Assembly: GCA_039808985.1 (NCBI GenBank)
Contig: JBDHUC010000024.1
Coordinates: 1-34,527, forward strand
Reading direction: 5' to 3'
DNA: 34,527 nucleotides
Source of the DNA: SXRF01 sp039808985
GTDB taxonomy: Bacteria; Pseudomonadota; Alphaproteobacteria; Rickettsiales; SXRF01
In this document: one piece after another, positions 1 to 6,866 of the stretch
Layout of the letters: each line of letters begins with the position of its first letter
How positions within the stretch are numbered: the first letter of the stretch is position 1
Made by a program: the position numbers and the translations under genes
Notes under the pieces: generated by a model
Told to the model about the DNA's origin: nothing
Databases searched by the model: none
Seen by the model: only the letters and a program-made list of their open reading frames with translations

Positions 1-1808
1 TACTTCCCGTCCTTTACCCACCATGCCTGGAAGCCAAGGCCATATTTGGGGGTGATTTTCGGCATACCGAACTTGTCCCAGTAAGCCACGCGGAAAAAGC
101 CCGAATGCCAGTTGGGGATAACAACATTTTCCCACAGTAATATCCGGTCAAGCGCACGTCCGGCGGCAACCAGCGATTCCTTATCATCAGCCTTGGTAAG
201 CGCGTCAAGGACCCCGTCCACAGCCTTGCTTTTAAGCCCTGCGAGGTTATTTCCGCCCTTGACATCGGCCTGCGAGGAATGCCACAGCGCGACCTGCTCA
301 TTGCCGGGGAAGAATATCCCACGGTTTATCCAGATAGAAACCATATCGAAATCGTAATTATCCGTGCGCTTCTGGTACTGGGCATCATCGACCATGCGGA
401 TGGACGAGGAAACCCCAAGCCTTTCTAGATTTTTGCGCATCGGCGCGATAACCCGTTCCATGGTTGGCTGGCGGAGCATTACCTCGAGCGAGAGCTGCTC
501 GCCTTTTGCGTTCACCCTTTTGCCATCCTTAACTGTCCAGCCAGCCTCATTAAGCAGCTTATCAGCCTTTATAAGGTTCTCCCTGGCATTTCCCGAACCA
601 TCAGTTACAGGATTAGCAAAAGCTTCCGTAAACAGGGCAGGGGGCAGCGTATCAGCATAAGGCTTGAGCAGGGCAAGCTCCCTGCCTTCGGGCAGCCCGG
701 TTTCCTGGAATTCGGTATTTTCAAAAAAACTCTTATTGCGGGTATAGGCACCATAAAAAATAGTTTTATTCACCCATTCAAAATCCAGAGTCAGGCCGAT
801 TGCCTCGCGCACTCGGCGGTCGGAAAATTTAGGCTGGCGGGTATTGAAAATAAAAGCCTGCATTCCCTGCGGCGTCCCATCAGGGATTTCACGCTTTATG
901 ATACGCCCGTCCTTAACTGCAGGTGAATCATAGGCAGTTGCCCAGTTGCGGGCGATATATTCACGGCGGAAATCATAACCCCCGGCTTTAAGCGCCTCCA
1001 GAGTCACATTTTCGTCACGGTACATATCATAGCGCATAGTATCGAAATTATACTGCCCGGCATTAACCGGGAGCTTAGCCCCCCAATAATCCGCCACACG
1101 TTTATAAACGATATTTTTTCCCTGATCGACCGATTCAACCATGTAAGGCCCGCTGCCCAGCGGCGATTCCAGGGTTGTTTTTTCAAAATCCACCTTGCTG
1201 TAATAGGACTTGGAAATTATCAGCATCCCGGCAGCCAGCATGGGAAGTTCCTTGTTCCTGGTATCGTTGAATGTGAATTTCACTTTGTTTTCTGCGGTTT
1301 TTTCTGCCTTAACTATCGGCGCGAACATGATCTTATAGGTCGGGTCGCCCTTTTCCTTCATGGTGTTGAAAGTAAAAACCACATCATCAGGCGTAATCGG
1401 TGAACCGTCATGGAAACGCGCCTCTTTGCGCATGGTAAATTCAGCCCAGGAATTATCCGGGGCAAGCTCAACGCTGCTTGCCACCAACCCGTACATGGTT
1501 TGCGGCTCGTCTTGCGACTGGACCATAAGCGTATCAAAAATACCGACAATCCCCGGCGCTTTTACGCCTTTAAGGATAAACGGGTTTAAATTGTCAAACG
1601 TCCCGGTTTCGGCGAGCTTGACTGCGCCGCCTTTAGGCGCGTCAGGATTTACATAATCAAAATGGGTAAAACCCGGCTTATATTTACACTCGCCATAAAG
1701 CGACAGGCAGTGCGAAGGGGCGGCATACGCTTCGCCAGATGAAAGAAAGCAGAAGCCAGAAATCAGAAAGCTGAATCCTGAAGTCAGAAGCCTAGAAACT
1801 TTTATCAT
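1..1808 (-). CDS. yejA: YejA-like periplasmic oligopeptide-binding protein (SBP family 5), 3' end outside window
   Basis: About 602 codons are visible, close to the usual family length, and the frame is open to the window edge. The product is the solute-binding subunit of a peptide ABC transporter of the YejABEF type and should act in the periplasm. The start ATG at 1808 gives a 29-residue signal peptide ending AYA, then a mature N-terminus APSHCLSLYGE. The segment FDYVNPDAPKGGAVKLAE is characteristic of YejA-like proteins, followed by the family-5 pattern FHDGSPITPDDVVFTF. The last visible residues, WWVKDGK, look like the family C-terminus. It begins 4 bp after the stop of the methyltransferase-like gene, with no clear Shine-Dalgarno site. 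The signal peptide is encoded by 7-bp tandem repeats, and codons 29-69 are duplicated exactly upstream. The family call is firm; the substrate is not known. A yejB-like permease would be expected just beyond the edge. Confidence 0.88.
   Translation of the reverse strand, partial: MIKVSRLLTSGFSFLISGFCFLSSGEAYAAPSHCLSLYGECKYKPGFTHFDYVNPDAPKGGAVKLAETGTFDNLNPFILKGVKAPGIVGIFDTLMVQSQDEPQTMYGLVASSVELAPDNSWAEFTMRKEARFHDGSPITPDDVVFTFNTMKEKGDPTYKIMFAPIVKAEKTAENKVKFTFNDTRNKELPMLAAGMLIISKSYYSKVDFEKTTLESPLGSGPYMVESVDQGKNIVYKRVADYWGAKLPVNAGQYNFDTMRYDMYRDENVTLEALKAGGYDFRREYIARNWATAYDSPAVKDGRIIKREIPDGTPQGMQAFIFNTRQPKFSDRRVREAIGLTLDFEWVNKTIFYGAYTRNKSFFENTEFQETGLPEGRELALLKPYADTLPPALFTEAFANPVTDGSGNARENLIKADKLLNEAGWTVKDGKRVNAKGEQLSLEVMLRQPTMERVIAPMRKNLERLGVSSSIRMVDDAQYQKRTDNYDFDMVSIWINRGIFFPGNEQVALWHSSQADVKGGNNLAGLKSKAVDGVLDALTKADDKESLVAAGRALDRILLWENVVIPNWHSGFFRVAYWDKFGMPKITPKYGLGFQAWWVKDGK
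1604..1724. repeat. 121-bp perfect direct repeat, copy A (inside yejA)
   Basis: This stretch is identical base for base to 2845-2965, at an offset of 1241 bp. It encodes the first ~40 residues of mature YejA plus the last residue of the signal peptide. Identity begins at the signal-peptidase site on the 5' side of the gene (base 1725 differs from 2966) and ends at 1604, where 1603 differs from 2844. The lack of any mismatch suggests a recent duplication or ongoing conversion. Confidence 0.97.
1741..1796. repeat. Degenerate 7-bp tandem repeat within the yejA signal-peptide coding region
   Basis: On the plus strand, consecutive heptamers read agcagaa, gccagaa, atcagaa, agctgaa, tcctgaa, gtcagaa, gcctaga (1748-1796), with a weaker unit before them. 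On the coding strand these are TTCTGNN words. Because 7 is not a multiple of 3, the array is read in all three phases and yields a hydrophobic F/L/S/G-rich stretch that serves as the signal peptide core. Confidence 0.8.
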
Positions 1809-1812
1809 AGTT

Positions 1813-2739
1813 TTATTGCGTTTTTTTGCGGAATACCAAAAGAGTTTCCACTACAGGAAACCCAACCACATTGAAGTGTACAGGATATTCCTCTTTTTCC
1901 AAGACAAATCCTTTGTCGGTAAACATTTTTATCCATTCCGCACTTGGCTTTTGATTTCCGAGTCCTTTGGGATAAAATAATTCGTCCACACCTTTGACAA
2001 AATTTTTATAACTAGGGTTTTCTTTATCTTTTCCAATAAAATCCTCAGTTACGATTACAAGCCCATTTTCTGGCAGTGCATCTTTCACAGTACCTATAAA
2101 TTTCCTAACTTTTTTATCATCAAATTTTCCATGTGAATATTCCAGTTCACCAACATGATGCAGAACTGAATTAAGAGTTATTATATCACTTTTAGGCAAT
2201 TTTTCAAATGGATGGATAGTGCTATAGCCATTTGGTTCAGGATGTGCGGGCAAATCATAATTTTTTATATCAACTGCCTGCCATTCCTGTTCAGGGTGTG
2301 TTTTTTTCATCAAGGAAAAAAAGAAATTAGACCTGCTGCCAACGTCAGTAATCTGTAATTTTTCTGCATTTGGATTCGGCAATTCAACGTTTTTAAGAAC
2401 TTCGTCAAAAGTTCCCCGCAATTCCTTTGCTCGCATTCTTTCAAGAGAAGAATACCACTTGCCGTCTGCTACTTTGTCTAATCTGGCGACAGGAAATCCA
2501 TTGGCCTCGTAATCCCTGAACTCTCTTTTTGTTAAAAAGTCTTTTGGTAGTTCGTACCCAGTAAGATCTTTTCCTTCATTTTTTCTTACAGTATCTACAT
2601 ATTCTTCAAGATTTCTTTGCAATTCGACTTTTCTGCTAAACAGGTTGGCAGGGGCATCAACTTTGCGAGTCTTTTGAAATACGTCCCAAGCTTCATTAAC
2701 CCCAAACGTAATAGTCCTATCCTGCTGTAACCCACGCAT
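1813..2739 (-). CDS. Class I SAM-dependent methyltransferase-like protein of unknown substrate
   Basis: A 308-residue protein from ATG 2739; an in-frame TTG at 2751 is possible but less likely. The central region resembles a class I (Rossmann) methyltransferase: a motif-I-like TDVGSRSNFF, an acidic end of strand beta-2 in AVDIKNYDLP, then DIITLNSVLHHVGELE, which resembles the motif IV region of small-molecule methyltransferases. A later NGLVIVTEDF fits strand beta-5. The N-terminal ~120 residues are charged and not recognised. No DNA-methyltransferase signature (NPPY or PC) was found. The gene looks more A+T-rich than its neighbours, has its own putative promoter, and lies between the two 121-bp repeats, which suggests it arrived by transfer or duplication. 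The fold call is moderately sure; the substrate is unknown. Confidence 0.7.
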   Translation of the reverse strand: MRGLQQDRTITFGVNEAWDVFQKTRKVDAPANLFSRKVELQRNLEEYVDTVRKNEGKDLTGYELPKDFLTKREFRDYEANGFPVARLDKVADGKWYSSLERMRAKELRGTFDEVLKNVELPNPNAEKLQITDVGSRSNFFFSLMKKTHPEQEWQAVDIKNYDLPAHPEPNGYSTIHPFEKLPKSDIITLNSVLHHVGELEYSHGKFDDKKVRKFIGTVKDALPENGLVIVTEDFIGKDKENPSYKNFVKGVDELFYPKGLGNQKPSAEWIKMFTDKGFVLEKEEYPVHFNVVGFPVVETLLVFRKKTQ

Positions 2740-2770
2740 AAAAACCCACAATTTGCTAATCTTTGAACAA

Positions 2771-2798
2771 TTATTAAGTATTCTTAATTATATTTCAA
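2771..2798 (-). promoter_or_regulatory. Putative promoter of the methyltransferase-like gene, with a palindrome in the spacer
   Basis: On the minus strand there is TTGAAA (2798-2793), a 16-bp spacer, then TAATAA (2776-2771), about 32 bp before the ATG at 2739. The hairpin ATTAAG-TATT-CTTAAT (2773-2788) overlaps the spacer and -10, and could be an operator. It is inferred from consensus similarity only. Confidence 0.4.
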
Positions 2799-2844
2799 GA
2801 AAATAATATAGCGATTCTATGCTTCTGGTTTCCAAGGGCTTTTG

Positions 2845-2965
2845 CGGTTTCGGCGAGCTTGACTGCGCCGCCTTTAGGCGCGTCAGGATTTACATAATCA
2901 AAATGGGTAAAACCCGGCTTATATTTACACTCGCCATAAAGCGACAGGCAGTGCGAAGGGGCGGC
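2845..2965. repeat. 121-bp perfect direct repeat, copy B (truncated yejA start)
   Basis: An exact copy of 1604-1724. Here the YejA reading frame leaves homology at 2844 and stops 16 codons later, so this copy encodes only the signal peptide and ~39 mature residues. The preceding signal peptide differs entirely from that of copy A. Confidence 0.97.
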
Positions 2966-2975
2966 GATTGCTGCG

Positions 2976-3054
2976 GATGGCAGATGGCAGATGACAGATG
3001 ACGCAGCAATAATTTTGATTATTCTGGTCATCCGTAATCCGTAATCTGTCATCA
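2976..3054. repeat. Two opposed 7-bp repeat arrays in the second YejA signal-peptide region
   Basis: On the plus strand 2976-3003 reads gatggca, gatggca, gatgaca, gatgacg. After a 23-bp spacer, 3027-3054 reads gtcatcc, gtaatcc, gtaatct, gtcatca. The second array is roughly the reverse complement of the first, so the pair could form an imperfect hairpin. The block covers the junction between the HepT fragment and the YejA fragment and encodes the second signal peptide. Confidence 0.8.
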
Positions 3055-3204
3055 TATTACGCACCGCTTCACCAATTATTGTTATATTTCTTTCTATTGC
3101 ATCAGAATATAATTTGGTTTTTTCATTTTTTGAATAATATTCAGAGATACTGTTTGTAGCGTCAATAATATGGCGCAAGCGTATTATATCACCGCCTTTA
3201 TCCT

Positions 3205-3498
3205 TCATAATGGCTTTGCCTCATTAATAACAGTATCCCGTATATATTTACTGATACCACCATCAGTTGCTACATCAACCTTACATCCCAAAAGACGCTC
3301 AATATCATAATAAAAACCACCTATACCCCAGGCATCACTATTTTTTGCGCGCCTTACTAAAAAATCTATATCGCTATTTTCAGTTGCCTCACCACGAGCT
3401 ACAGAGCCATATATACGTATATCAGTAATTCCGTATTTTTCAGCTATTTCCAATATTTGTGGCTTATATTGCGAGCGCAACTGTTCAAGCGTTATCAT
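3205..3498 (-). CDS. mntA: MntA-type minimal nucleotidyltransferase (antitoxin of a HepT/MntA pair)
   Basis: A 97-residue protein from ATG 3498; an upstream in-frame start would overlap the SPFH gene, so it is not preferred. It has the nucleotidyltransferase signature: G31-S32, ten residues, then D43-x-D45 (YGSVARGEATENSDIDFLV), with a third acidic residue D75 in CKVDVAT. In characterised systems MntA neutralises HepT, in some cases by adding AMP to a tyrosine of the toxin. The stop overlaps the next start by 4 bp, implying translational coupling. The partner toxin here is truncated, so this is probably a relic or orphan antitoxin with its active-site residues intact. The family assignment is strong; current activity is unknown. 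Confidence 0.85.
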   Translation of the reverse strand: MITLEQLRSQYKPQILEIAEKYGITDIRIYGSVARGEATENSDIDFLVRRAKNSDAWGIGGFYYDIERLLGCKVDVATDGGISKYIRDTVINEAKPL

Positions 3499-3503
3499 AA
3501 AAT

Positions 3504-4529
3504 TTACGCCCCGCCCCAAGGGCCTTTTCCCGGCTCCTGCGCAACATATGATTTTTTGTTTTTGATAGAATCAAATACGGTGAGCGCCTGCGCGACCATC
3601 GACCCTGCATCGCCTGGATTAGCAGGCATAAGCACGGTTGTGCTGGTCTTGGCAAGCTGGTTGAATGCTGCAACATACTGCTCGGCTATTTTGAAGGAAA
3701 CCGCTTCCGAGCCGCCGTTGCGCTGTATGGACTCGGCGATCATAGAAATACCCTTGGCATTAGCTTCGGCAACCGCAAGTATCGCCTCAGCCTCACCCTT
3801 GGCACGGTTTATCTGGTCAACCTGCGCACCTTCGGATTGCAAAACAACTTCACGCTTGCGCGCCTCAGCATTAAGTACAACCTGTTGCTGCTGTCCTTCG
3901 GCTTTCAATATAGCTTCTTGTTTAGCAGCTTCCGCCACGTTTATCTGCGATTGGCGCTTACCTTCGGATTCAAGGATAGTTGCGCGTTTCTGGCGGTCGG
4001 CGGCCATCTGGAGTTCCATCGCCTTTAGAACAGAGTTTGGCGGGGTGATATTCTTAATTTCATAGCGCATGCACTGGATGCCCCAGCTTTGCGCCGCCTG
4101 GTTTATTGCCGCTACAATATTGGCATTTAAAGTTTCGCGCTCTTCAAAGGTTTTATCCAGTGTAAGCTTGCCGATTTCCGAACGCATCGTGGTTTGCGCA
4201 AGAAGCTGTACCGCATAGATTGGGTCAGACACGCCGTAAGACGCAGCAACCGGGTCGATGATACGTACATATAATACGCCGTCAAGCGCCAGCGTCACGT
4301 TATCGCGGGTGATGCCAGCCTGCTCCGGCACATCAACTGCGGTTTCCTTAAGCGAGTGTTTATAGGCAACGCGCTGGATGAAAGGTATTATGATATTAAG
4401 CCCCGGCTCCAGCTTGCGGTCGAATTTACCAAGATTTTCAACGATCCATGCCTGTTGTTGCGGGACGGTTTTGGCCCCGTTAAAAATAACAATAAGCACA
4501 ATAATACCAAGGGCAATGAAAAATTCCAT
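3504..4529 (-). CDS. SPFH/Band 7 stomatin-like membrane protein (QmcA type)
   Basis: A 341-residue protein. One N-terminal membrane segment (~4-17) is followed by the band-7 domain, starting VPQQQAWIVENLGKFDRKLEPG, with the stomatin-like stretch QTTMRSEIGKLTLDKTFEER. Residues ~170-270 are a long E/A/Q-rich coiled coil, typical of the flotillin/stomatin assembly region. The C-terminus ends in G/P-rich KGPWGGA. These proteins form membrane rings or scaffolds and are thought to organise membrane quality control. The gene sits 17 bp after an nfeD gene, the standard stomatin partner, which strengthens the call. It appears to be last in a four-gene minus-strand cluster beginning with a cytochrome c. 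Confidence 0.92.
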   Translation of the reverse strand: MEFFIALGIIVLIVIFNGAKTVPQQQAWIVENLGKFDRKLEPGLNIIIPFIQRVAYKHSLKETAVDVPEQAGITRDNVTLALDGVLYVRIIDPVAASYGVSDPIYAVQLLAQTTMRSEIGKLTLDKTFEERETLNANIVAAINQAAQSWGIQCMRYEIKNITPPNSVLKAMELQMAADRQKRATILESEGKRQSQINVAEAAKQEAILKAEGQQQQVVLNAEARKREVVLQSEGAQVDQINRAKGEAEAILAVAEANAKGISMIAESIQRNGGSEAVSFKIAEQYVAAFNQLAKTSTTVLMPANPGDAGSMVAQALTVFDSIKNKKSYVAQEPGKGPWGGA

Positions 4530-4546
4530 GTTAAAACCTTTCTAGG

Positions 4547-4999
4547 TTATTTAGGAGTTACGATAAGTGTATTTCCGGTAATTTCTTTAATTATAACCTG
4601 CCTGCCAGATTCAATCTGCTCTACAGTAGCGCGCTCATCAAGTTTTGCTTTCATAATAGCACCCGACCACACAACCTCGCCGCCATTTATTTTATGCAGG
4701 CCTTTTTCCCCGACTATAGCTGTTTCACCAATCATATTATGGTACTGGGATTTGTTTTTGCCAATCCTGGATTTCTGCATCGGCTTCCATAAAATAATTG
4801 TCCACAGCGCTGTAGATACAACAAAAACAAGTGCTTGAAGCAGGGTGTTGTCATGCGCTATAAAAGAAAAATCAAGCAGCATTCCAACCGTAAGCGCGCC
4901 ACAGCCAAAGAACAGCAGCCCAACCCCAGGCATAGCCATTTCCGCCACAAAGAAAATTACCCCGGCTCCCAGCCAATATATCATGATTTCATTTTCCAA
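4547..4999 (-). CDS. NfeD family membrane protein
   Basis: A 150-residue protein with two to three membrane segments in the N-terminal half (YWLGAGVIFFVAEMAMPGVG, then a second pair around residues 55-70) and a C-terminal OB-fold-like NfeD domain: MIGETAIVGEKGLHKINGG, then VWSGAIMKAKLDERATVEQI and VIIKEITGNTLIVTPK. The TTG start at 4999 is preferred because AGGGG lies about 9 bp upstream; the next ATG (4984) is too far from it. NfeD proteins pair with SPFH proteins, and the SPFH gene follows at 17 bp. This is the short NfeD form without the ClpP-like protease domain. Confidence 0.87.
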   Translation of the reverse strand: MENEIMIYWLGAGVIFFVAEMAMPGVGLLFFGCGALTVGMLLDFSFIAHDNTLLQALVFVVSTALWTIILWKPMQKSRIGKNKSQYHNMIGETAIVGEKGLHKINGGEVVWSGAIMKAKLDERATVEQIESGRQVIIKEITGNTLIVTPK

Positions 5000-5016
5000 A
5001 ACATTTACCCCTGAGG

Positions 5017-5496
5017 TTAGTTTTTAGGAATTATTAAAAGCGTGCCATTTTTTACTTCGCGCACAACAACTTTTGTCCCGCCATCAATAATAGTTTCTGC
5101 GCTTTCAGGAGATATTTTCGCTTTAAAAGCCTCTCCATCCACTATTACTTCGCCGCCGCCAATGCTGTTTATCCCCTCTTTTCCAACAACGACCACCCGG
5201 CCAAGTATCTGTTTGTAAAACTCCTCACCACGCCCCAGCGAGTCCTTCTGTTCAACATCCCTTAGCATGAATTTCCAGGCATATATGCCGATAAGAAAAC
5301 AGAATACCTGCCCAATCACAAAATACTGATAATAAGGGAGAATAAAATCATCCGGCAGCCTGAATATTCCTGTAATAAGGAAGAACGCCATAGTAAAAGC
5401 AGAATAAGCCGCATATGTCAGATTATAGCGCTTAACAGAGTTGTTAGCGGCAAGGAACAAACCGCCTACTATAATCCAGCTAATTATTGTCAGCAT
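5017..5496 (-). CDS. Second, divergent NfeD-like membrane protein
   Basis: A 159-residue protein from ATG 5496, with GGAGAG upstream. The N-terminal half has about three hydrophobic segments (SWIIVGGLFLAANN, AFTMAFFLITGIF, FVIGQVFCFLIGIYAWKFML). The C-terminal half repeats the NfeD layout: ILGRVVVVGKEGINSIGGGE, VDGEAFKAKISPE, VVVREVKNGTLLIIPKN. It parallels the downstream NfeD protein but its membrane part is clearly different, so this is an old paralogue and not a recent copy. It is 17 bp upstream of the first nfeD. Two NfeD-type genes beside one SPFH gene suggests a hetero-oligomeric partner, which is inference. Confidence 0.75.
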   Translation of the reverse strand: MLTIISWIIVGGLFLAANNSVKRYNLTYAAYSAFTMAFFLITGIFRLPDDFILPYYQYFVIGQVFCFLIGIYAWKFMLRDVEQKDSLGRGEEFYKQILGRVVVVGKEGINSIGGGEVIVDGEAFKAKISPESAETIIDGGTKVVVREVKNGTLLIIPKN

Positions 5497-5515
5497 ACTA
5501 CTCTCCTTAAAACAA

Positions 5516-6058
5516 CTATTTCAGCGTGCTTAGATAGGCAATAAGGTTGGCGCGATCCTGCGGGTTGGAGATACCGGCGAAAGACATTTTATTTCCCGGA
5601 ACTTCTTTTTTAGGGTTAGCCAGGAAATTAGAAAGTTCCTGCTCGGTTAATTTTTTATCCTTAACCGCCATAATAGCTGCTGAATAGGTATAATCGTCCT
5701 TATGGCCATAATGGCTGCCAACCAGGCCCCATTGGTTAGGGCCAACGCCATTTTTCCCGCCCTTGTCAAAAGTATGGCAGGAAGTACATTTCTTTATCAG
5801 CCCTTCACCAGCCTTTACATCGGCCTTAGCCATAAAAGGAGCAATATCAACCGGCTTATCATCAGCAGCCGGGGCAGCTCCTCCGGCAGGCGAAGCATCC
5901 GCCACCTCTATTGAAAAACCACGTTTTTCTTCCTTGCCGTGTCCAGCTTCGCCTTTTGCATACAGCCCTTCGCTTACCAGGCCCGAAACCATGGCTATAA
6001 TACCGGCCAATAATACAGAAGCTGCTACTTTATTAAATTCCAACCCATTACCAGACAT
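5516..6058 (-). CDS. Membrane-anchored class I cytochrome c (CycM/c552-like)
   Basis: A 180-residue protein from ATG 6058 with a GGGGAAG Shine-Dalgarno site. An uncleaved N-terminal membrane anchor (~10-30) is followed by a flexible A/P/D-rich linker (~52-75) and a class I cytochrome c domain. The haem site is C91-T-S-C94-H95, and the likely axial methionine is M158 in PGNKMSFAGI. Such anchored cytochromes carry electrons from the bc1 complex to terminal oxidase in alphaproteobacteria; petABC lies about 5 kb away. It is the first gene of the cluster leading into nfeD-nfeD-SPFH and is divergent from kdsB. Confidence 0.9.
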   Translation of the reverse strand: MSGNGLEFNKVAASVLLAGIIAMVSGLVSEGLYAKGEAGHGKEEKRGFSIEVADASPAGGAAPAADDKPVDIAPFMAKADVKAGEGLIKKCTSCHTFDKGGKNGVGPNQWGLVGSHYGHKDDYTYSAAIMAVKDKKLTEQELSNFLANPKKEVPGNKMSFAGISNPQDRANLIAYLSTLK

Positions 6059-6076
6059 ATTAACTTCCCCAAAAAA

Positions 6077-6128
6077 TTACTTAAATATTAGGTTTGCTTA
6101 TAATATAGCAATGTTATCTATTCAATAA
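6077..6128. promoter_or_regulatory. Putative divergent promoters (cytochrome c leftward, kdsB rightward)
   Basis: The 91-bp divergent gap holds an A+T-rich core usable on both strands. Leftward: TTATTG (6128-6123), 17-bp spacer, TATTAT (6105-6100). Rightward: TATAAT at 6099-6104 with a poor -35 (TTACTT, 6077-6082, 16-bp spacer). The two -10 elements overlap, which would make the promoters compete. Based on consensus similarity only. Confidence 0.35.
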
Positions 6129-6149
6129 CGAATTTACAAAGAAATTGAT

Positions 6150-6866
6150 ATGAATCCTGTAATTATAATTCCTGCACGCATGGCTTCCACCCGCCTCCCG
6201 GATAAACCGATGGCTTTGATCGGCGGACTTCCGATGATCGTGCAGGTGATGAAGCGTGCTCAGGCTTCAAATGTGGGGCGGGTAGTGGTAGCCTGCGATG
6301 GGCAGCAGATCGCCGATGCAGTAACCCGGGCTGGCGGTGAAGCAGTAATAACATCCCCTGGCCTGCCTTCTGGTTCCGACCGGATATTTGCAGCCCTTAC
6401 CCAGATAGACCCGGCCAGAAAACACGATATTATTATAAATGTGCAAGGCGACATGCCCTGCCTGGAGCCGGAAATAATCAAGCATGTGTTTTCGGTTCTC
6501 AGTGATAAAAGAATTGATATAGCAACACTGGCAGCAGAAATTACCGAAGAAGAAGAGAAAACCGATCCGGCGGTTGTTAAAGTGGCAATCGGCAAAAATG
6601 GGCAGGCGCTTTATTTTTCCCGCGCAACCATTCCTTATGGAGAGGGCGCTCTGTATCACCATATAGGCATTTATGCTTACCGGCGCGAAGCATTGGAAAA
6701 ATTTGTTTCCCTGCCGCCAAGCCCACTTGAACTTCGCGAAAAACTGGAGCAGCTTAGAGCAATGGAAGAGGGTATGAATATAGGCGTTGCGGTTATTGAA
6801 ACCGTGCCGCTGGGAGTTGACACCAAAGAAGGTTTGGAAAAAGCAAGGAAAATATATGACAAATAA
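6150..6866 (+). CDS. kdsB: 3-deoxy-manno-octulosonate cytidylyltransferase
   Basis: A 238-residue protein of normal length. It activates KDO with CTP to CMP-KDO for lipid A-core assembly in the cytoplasm. The N-terminal nucleotide-binding signature is IIPARMASTRLPDKPM; VQGDMPCLEP is the conserved metal/CTP loop; YHHIGIYAYRREALEKF and LPPSPLELREKLEQLRAME are the family C-terminal signatures, ending with VDTKEGLEKAR. It is divergent from the cytochrome c gene and overlaps the next gene by 11 bp, so the kdsB-kinase-ampG group is probably co-transcribed. With lptD at 13.6 kb it shows LPS is made and exported. Confidence 0.95.
   Translation: MNPVIIIPARMASTRLPDKPMALIGGLPMIVQVMKRAQASNVGRVVVACDGQQIADAVTRAGGEAVITSPGLPSGSDRIFAALTQIDPARKHDIIINVQGDMPCLEPEIIKHVFSVLSDKRIDIATLAAEITEEEEKTDPAVVKVAIGKNGQALYFSRATIPYGEGALYHHIGIYAYRREALEKFVSLPPSPLELREKLEQLRAMEEGMNIGVAVIETVPLGVDTKEGLEKARKIYDK

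Larger units (their letters stand above)
2795..3208 (-). pseudogene. Truncated HepT-like (DUF86) toxin fused in frame to a YejA signal peptide and N-terminus
   Basis: The 137-codon frame is a chimera. Residues 1-51 match the N-terminus of HepT/DUF86 proteins (IIRLRHIIDA... ITIIGEAVRN). HepT is the HEPN-fold RNase toxin paired with MntA. The family's catalytic R-x(4-6)-H motif lies further downstream and is missing. Residues 60-82 form a plausible signal peptide starting MTRIIKIIAAS and ending AIA. Residues 83-121 are identical to the start of mature YejA. The last 16 residues (AKALGNQKHRIAILFS) match nothing I recognise. The start ATG overlaps the mntA stop by 4 bp (ATGA), as in intact mntA-hepT pairs. 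A small secreted YejA fragment could be made from the internal ATG at 3031, but neither half looks functional. I treat it as a broken toxin gene joined to a broken yejA copy. Confidence 0.75.

Noticed and set aside
1813..2739. DNA methyltransferase of a restriction-modification system
   Set aside because: No NPPY/DPPY or PC catalytic motif and no restriction gene beside it; only a general SAM-binding pattern is visible.
1725..2844. IS element carrying the methyltransferase-like gene
   Set aside because: No transposase and no terminal inverted repeats were seen at the borders; the flanking repeats are yejA coding sequence.
1741..3054. Possible CRISPR array or minisatellite locus
   Set aside because: The repeat unit is only 7 bp with no spacers, and no cas gene is present.
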